Assembly: GCA_003566335.1 (NCBI GenBank)
Contig: PXDR01000151.1
Span: forward strand, 1-7,671
DNA length: 7,671 nt
Direction of reading: 5' to 3'
Origin: Cyanobacteria bacterium T3Sed10_344R1
GTDB lineage: Bacteria > Cyanobacteriota > Cyanobacteriia > Phormidesmidales > Phormidesmidaceae
The position numbers were made by a program, and so were the translations under genes. Shown here piece by piece: positions 5,161 through 7,671 of the stretch; position 1 is the first letter of the stretch; each line of letters begins with the position of its first letter. Under the pieces are notes generated by a model. It saw only the letters and a list, made by a program, of their open reading frames with translations, searched no databases and was not told where the DNA came from.

Positions 5161-7395
5161 ATGCCTTCTCCCTTCGTTAAACGCTATCTGTTAGCTCTGC
5201 AACGCTACAAGTGGTTTGGCCTAGCGGGCAGTTTGCTGGTGTTGGGAGCGGCTGGCTATGTCGCGGCGCAACCGCCGGAACCCCCGACCTACAACACTAG
5301 AAGCGTGCTAGTGCAGAACCTACCAGCAGTTAGCTTTACTGCCACTGGTAGTGAAATTCAGCAGCAGGGTCAGGGCATTATCACCGAGGATTTTTTGCTA
5401 GCAGATGTGCTGTTAGAGCAATTAGTGTTTCAGCTTGAGCGTCAGGGAATTGAGCGATCGCCCCAGCAAATTCGCAGCAGAACTCGGGTCATTATTGAAA
5501 ATAGTGGCGGCGGTCGAGGGCAACCTGGCTCTCAACGGGTGATTCTGGGCTATGACACCGATGACCCGGACGAGGGCAATGCTGTCATGAGCCTGATGAT
5601 TGAGGGGATGATCGAGCTAAGTCGGCAAACCAACCGGGCTCGACTCCAGTCGATTTTGGATGCCCTCGATGAGCGACTGCCAGAGGCCGAGGCTGAGCTG
5701 CGTCAGGCTGAGCAGGCTCTAGAAACCTATGATCGACTCGAAGGCCCTGCGATCCAAGCTGCCACGGACGGCAGTTTGCTTGGGGCAATTTCGGGTAGTC
5801 AGCAGCAGCGACGACAGGGGGCGATTCAGATTGCTGGGATTGATGCTGAAATGCGTAGCCTGCAAAATCGCCTAGGGCTGACCCCGGAGCAAGCGTACGC
5901 CTCGGCTGCTCTGAGTGCTGACCCGATTATTGCCAGTCTGCGCGGGGAAATCTACCAAACTGAAACCCAGATGCAGTTGCAGTCTCGCCAACTGCGACCA
6001 GCGCACCCTGAAATGCAGCAGTTGCAGAGTGATTTAGCCGCCTATGAGCAGTTGCTGCGGGAGCGTGCTCAGGAAGTGATTGGCGGCGGTAACCTACAGC
6101 CCTTGCCCAGCGGCAATCTAGTGCGCCAAGAAAGCAACCTTGACCCTGCCCGGGCCGCGTTAGCCAATCAGTTGGTTGGATTGCAGACCCAGCGCGATTC
6201 GATTTTGCAGCAAATGCAAACCCTGGCTGAGTCAGAGGTTCAGCTTCAGGAAGAATACTCAAACCTGCCCAATAAACAGCTAGAGCGGGATCGTCTAGCC
6301 CAGCAGGTGGCCCTCAAGCGCGCCCTTTACGATCGCATCCAAGCCAAGCGGGTTGACGCGGCCTCTGCGGATGCTGAAACGGTGAGTAGCTTAACCATGT
6401 TTGAACCGCCTGCGACGCGGCGGTTGGACGGCGACGCGACTAACCCCGTGGTGGTGCTGCTCGCAGGCGGACTGGTGGGGCTGGTGGTCGGTGGCGGCAT
6501 TGTCTTCTTGCTGAATATGCTGGATGGCAAGGTGCGGACATATGACGAGCTAGAAGGCTTGTTTGCCGACCAGGATGTGCCGCTGCTGGGGGTGGTGCCC
6601 TGGATCCCGGTGCAGCCTAGTTTGGTGCCTGACCTCTTAACCCAGCCCCACTCGTCTTATCGGGAGCTGTATGAGCGCTGCCGCAGTAACTTGAATTTAG
6701 TTGGGGCTTCGGCCAATGGCGGCAAGCGGCCCCGCATGGTGCTGGTGGTCAGCAATCAACCCAAAGAGGGTAAGTCCTTTAGCGCCTATAATTTGGCGAT
6801 CGCATCGGCTCAGGCCGGGCGGCGCACCCTGTTAATTGAAGCTGACTTGCGATCGCACTCCCAAGCCCACATCATCGGCATTGCCCCTGACGACCAGGCA
6901 GCGGTAGAACCCTTGCGCTATTACGGCGGTAAAGTGGGGCGCTGTATCCGCTTGGTACCCAGAATTGAGAACCTGTACATTGTGCCCAGTCCTGGCCCCC
7001 AAGCCCAGGCAGCCGCCATCCTGGAGTCGAGTGAATTGCGACTACTGCTACAAGACGCCCGCCAGCGATTTGACTTCGTGGTGATTGATACGCCGTCCTT
7101 GACCCAGTGCAACGACGCCATGATGCTGGAGCACCTCACCGACGGCATGGTCTTAGTTACCCGTCCTGGCGTGACCGAAAAAGCTGTGGTGACCCAGTCT
7201 CTAGAACAGTTCGAAGAAAACGAAGATGTTCGCTTGTTGGCAGGGTTAGTCAATGGCGCAGATCTGAAGATTGATCAGTCTATGGCGGCCCAGACCCCGC
7301 TAGATCTGCCTGACGACGAAACCTCTCAAACGGCGGCAGATGATTTGCAGCTAGAGCGAGAACTCAGCCGTACCCGAGCCTCGATTGATTTTTAG
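5161..7395 (+). CDS. Wzz/Wzc-like chain-length determinant with P-loop ATPase (BY-kinase-like) domain
   Basis: This is a 744-aa inner-membrane protein of the polysaccharide co-polymerase class, which controls chain length and works with the Wza-type exporter. One transmembrane helix lies at about 17-36. A long periplasmic region, largely coiled coil between about 160 and 400, includes the RPAHPEM motif (279-285) and the YSNLPNKQLERDRL segment (366-379). A second transmembrane helix lies at about 429-451. The cytoplasmic ATPase domain has Walker A SNQPKEGKS (531-539), Walker A' LLIEADLR (557-564) and Walker B FVVIDTP (639-645). It resembles bacterial tyrosine kinases, but there is no tyrosine anywhere after Walker B and hence no C-terminal tyrosine cluster. 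Walker A' has Glu in place of the usual first Asp. It is therefore uncertain whether it autophosphorylates. It is the last gene before the terminator. Confidence 0.9.
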   Translation: MPSPFVKRYLLALQRYKWFGLAGSLLVLGAAGYVAAQPPEPPTYNTRSVLVQNLPAVSFTATGSEIQQQGQGIITEDFLLADVLLEQLVFQLERQGIERSPQQIRSRTRVIIENSGGGRGQPGSQRVILGYDTDDPDEGNAVMSLMIEGMIELSRQTNRARLQSILDALDERLPEAEAELRQAEQALETYDRLEGPAIQAATDGSLLGAISGSQQQRRQGAIQIAGIDAEMRSLQNRLGLTPEQAYASAALSADPIIASLRGEIYQTETQMQLQSRQLRPAHPEMQQLQSDLAAYEQLLRERAQEVIGGGNLQPLPSGNLVRQESNLDPARAALANQLVGLQTQRDSILQQMQTLAESEVQLQEEYSNLPNKQLERDRLAQQVALKRALYDRIQAKRVDAASADAETVSSLTMFEPPATRRLDGDATNPVVVLLAGGLVGLVVGGGIVFLLNMLDGKVRTYDELEGLFADQDVPLLGVVPWIPVQPSLVPDLLTQPHSSYRELYERCRSNLNLVGASANGGKRPRMVLVVSNQPKEGKSFSAYNLAIASAQAGRRTLLIEADLRSHSQAHIIGIAPDDQAAVEPLRYYGGKVGRCIRLVPRIENLYIVPSPGPQAQAAAILESSELRLLLQDARQRFDFVVIDTPSLTQCNDAMMLEHLTDGMVLVTRPGVTEKAVVTQSLEQFEENEDVRLLAGLVNGADLKIDQSMAAQTPLDLPDDETSQTAADDLQLERELSRTRASIDF

Positions 7396-7424
7396 GGACT
7401 GAGTTACTGAGTTCTCGTCGTATT

Positions 7425-7455
7425 CCTGGCAGCCGCTGGCTGTCGGGTCTTTTTT
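7425..7455 (+). terminator. Intrinsic terminator of the export operon
   Basis: A 10-bp stem pairs 7425-7434 (CCTGGCAGCC) with 7438-7447 (GGCTGTCGGG) across the three-base loop GCT; two of the pairs are G-U wobbles. It is followed at once by TCTTTTTT (7448-7455). It lies 29 bases after the stop codon of the chain-length gene, which is the expected position for ending the operon transcript. Confidence 0.85.
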
Positions 7456-7472
7456 CCCTAGGCGATTGACCG

Positions 7473-7496
7473 TACCCCGAAAGCTGTGAAGGGGTA
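7473..7496. repeat. Small inverted repeat TACCCC...GGGGTA
   Basis: TACCCC (7473-7478) and GGGGTA (7491-7496) are perfect 6-bp inverted arms around a 12-base loop. It lies just downstream of the operon terminator and lacks a T-tract. No function can be assigned. Confidence 0.3.
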
Positions 7497-7540
7497 TCCG
7501 CTTAAGGCGGGACAGATCACCTGTGAAGTTGCTGACAATG

Positions 7541-7600
7541 GGCTTCGACAAGCTCAGCCCGAACGGACTTGGAACCGTTCGCCCTGAGCCTGTCGTTGGC
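7541..7600. repeat. Large imperfect palindrome, dispersed-repeat type
   Basis: Arms of 26 bases (7541-7566 and 7575-7600) are inverted copies with 20 of 26 positions matching, around an 8-base spacer. The cores read TTCGACAAGCTCAG and CTGAGCCTGTCG, both next to the GAACGG/CCGTTC inner ends. From general knowledge this is a very widespread intergenic repeat, whose chance translation gives the peptide FGLSLSKP in many databases; the minus-strand frame here encodes exactly that peptide. It is probably a REP-like or miniature non-autonomous element, not a gene. No target-site duplication or transposase is visible. Confidence 0.75.
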
Positions 7601-7671
7601 ATAGCCTCCCCAGAGGGGATAGGGCAGCGCTGTTAGTAAGGGTGCAGGGCTGTAGAGCAAACAAAAATCCC

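Larger units (their letters stand above)
1019..6856. repeat. HIP1 octamers GCGATCGC, seven copies
   Basis: Exact GCGATCGC palindromes occur at 1019-1026, 1937-1944, 3132-3139, 3717-3724, 5454-5461, 6796-6803 and 6849-6856; the coordinates given span from the first to the last. All seven are inside coding sequences: two in the aminotransferase, two in the exosortase partner and three in the chain-length protein. The exosortase and Wza-type genes have none. HIP1 over-representation is a well-known hallmark of many cyanobacterial genomes and is the main evidence for the taxonomic call. Confidence 0.9.

Noticed and set aside
5927..6262. 111-aa minus-strand frame inside the chain-length gene
   Set aside because: It lies opposite a well-supported coiled-coil coding region and has no family resemblance; the open frame is explained by codon bias of the GC-rich gene.
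7351..7602. 83-aa minus-strand reading frame containing PFGLSLSKP
   Set aside because: It runs through the operon terminator and the dispersed palindrome, and its recognisable peptide is the known chance translation of that repeat. There is no ribosome binding site or protein family support.

Overview
The window looks like a cyanobacterial chromosome. Seven exact HIP1 octamers (GCGATCGC) lie inside the genes, a heptanucleotide tandem repeat of the STRR kind sits at the left end, and most of the proteins resemble families known mainly from cyanobacteria. The fairly GC-rich sequence and the gene set would fit a filamentous Leptolyngbya- or Nodosilinea-like organism. That placement is an inference from general resemblance, not a identification.

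Layout. Positions 1-172 hold no gene, only small repeats: a paired GGTATACC motif, a GGTGC...GCACC inverted repeat and four GCCAACA heptamers. A short conserved-hypothetical gene follows on the minus strand (173-511). A 291-bp divergent intergenic region carries a plausible sigma70-type promoter pointing right. Five genes then run on the plus strand: a DegT/DnrJ/EryC1/StrS-type sugar aminotransferase (803-2023), a cyanoexosortase of the B type (2058-2960), its partner protein (2982-3791), an SLBB-domain polysaccharide export protein of the Wza type (3896-5089), and a Wzz/Wzc-like chain-length protein with a P-loop ATPase domain (5161-7395). The run closes with a strong intrinsic terminator (7425-7455). 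The last 215 bases are non-coding and contain a large imperfect palindrome of a widely dispersed repeat type.

How the genes fit together. The five plus-strand genes are closely spaced (gaps of 34, 21, 104 and 71 bp), co-directional and end at one terminator, so they probably form one operon. The exosortase is an inner-membrane transpeptidase-like enzyme thought to process proteins with a PEP-CTERM tail. Its partner is membrane-anchored with an extracytoplasmic domain. The Wza-like and Wzc-like proteins would form the export path for a polysaccharide, and the aminotransferase could supply an amino sugar to it. This matches the general theme that exosortases travel with exopolysaccharide genes. 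No PEP-CTERM substrate, glycosyltransferase, flippase or polymerase is present in the window.

The most unusual point is the last gene. It keeps the Walker A lysine and the Walker B aspartate, but has lost the C-terminal tyrosine cluster and carries changes in two other bacterial tyrosine-kinase motifs. It may act as an ATPase regulator rather than as an autophosphorylating kinase.
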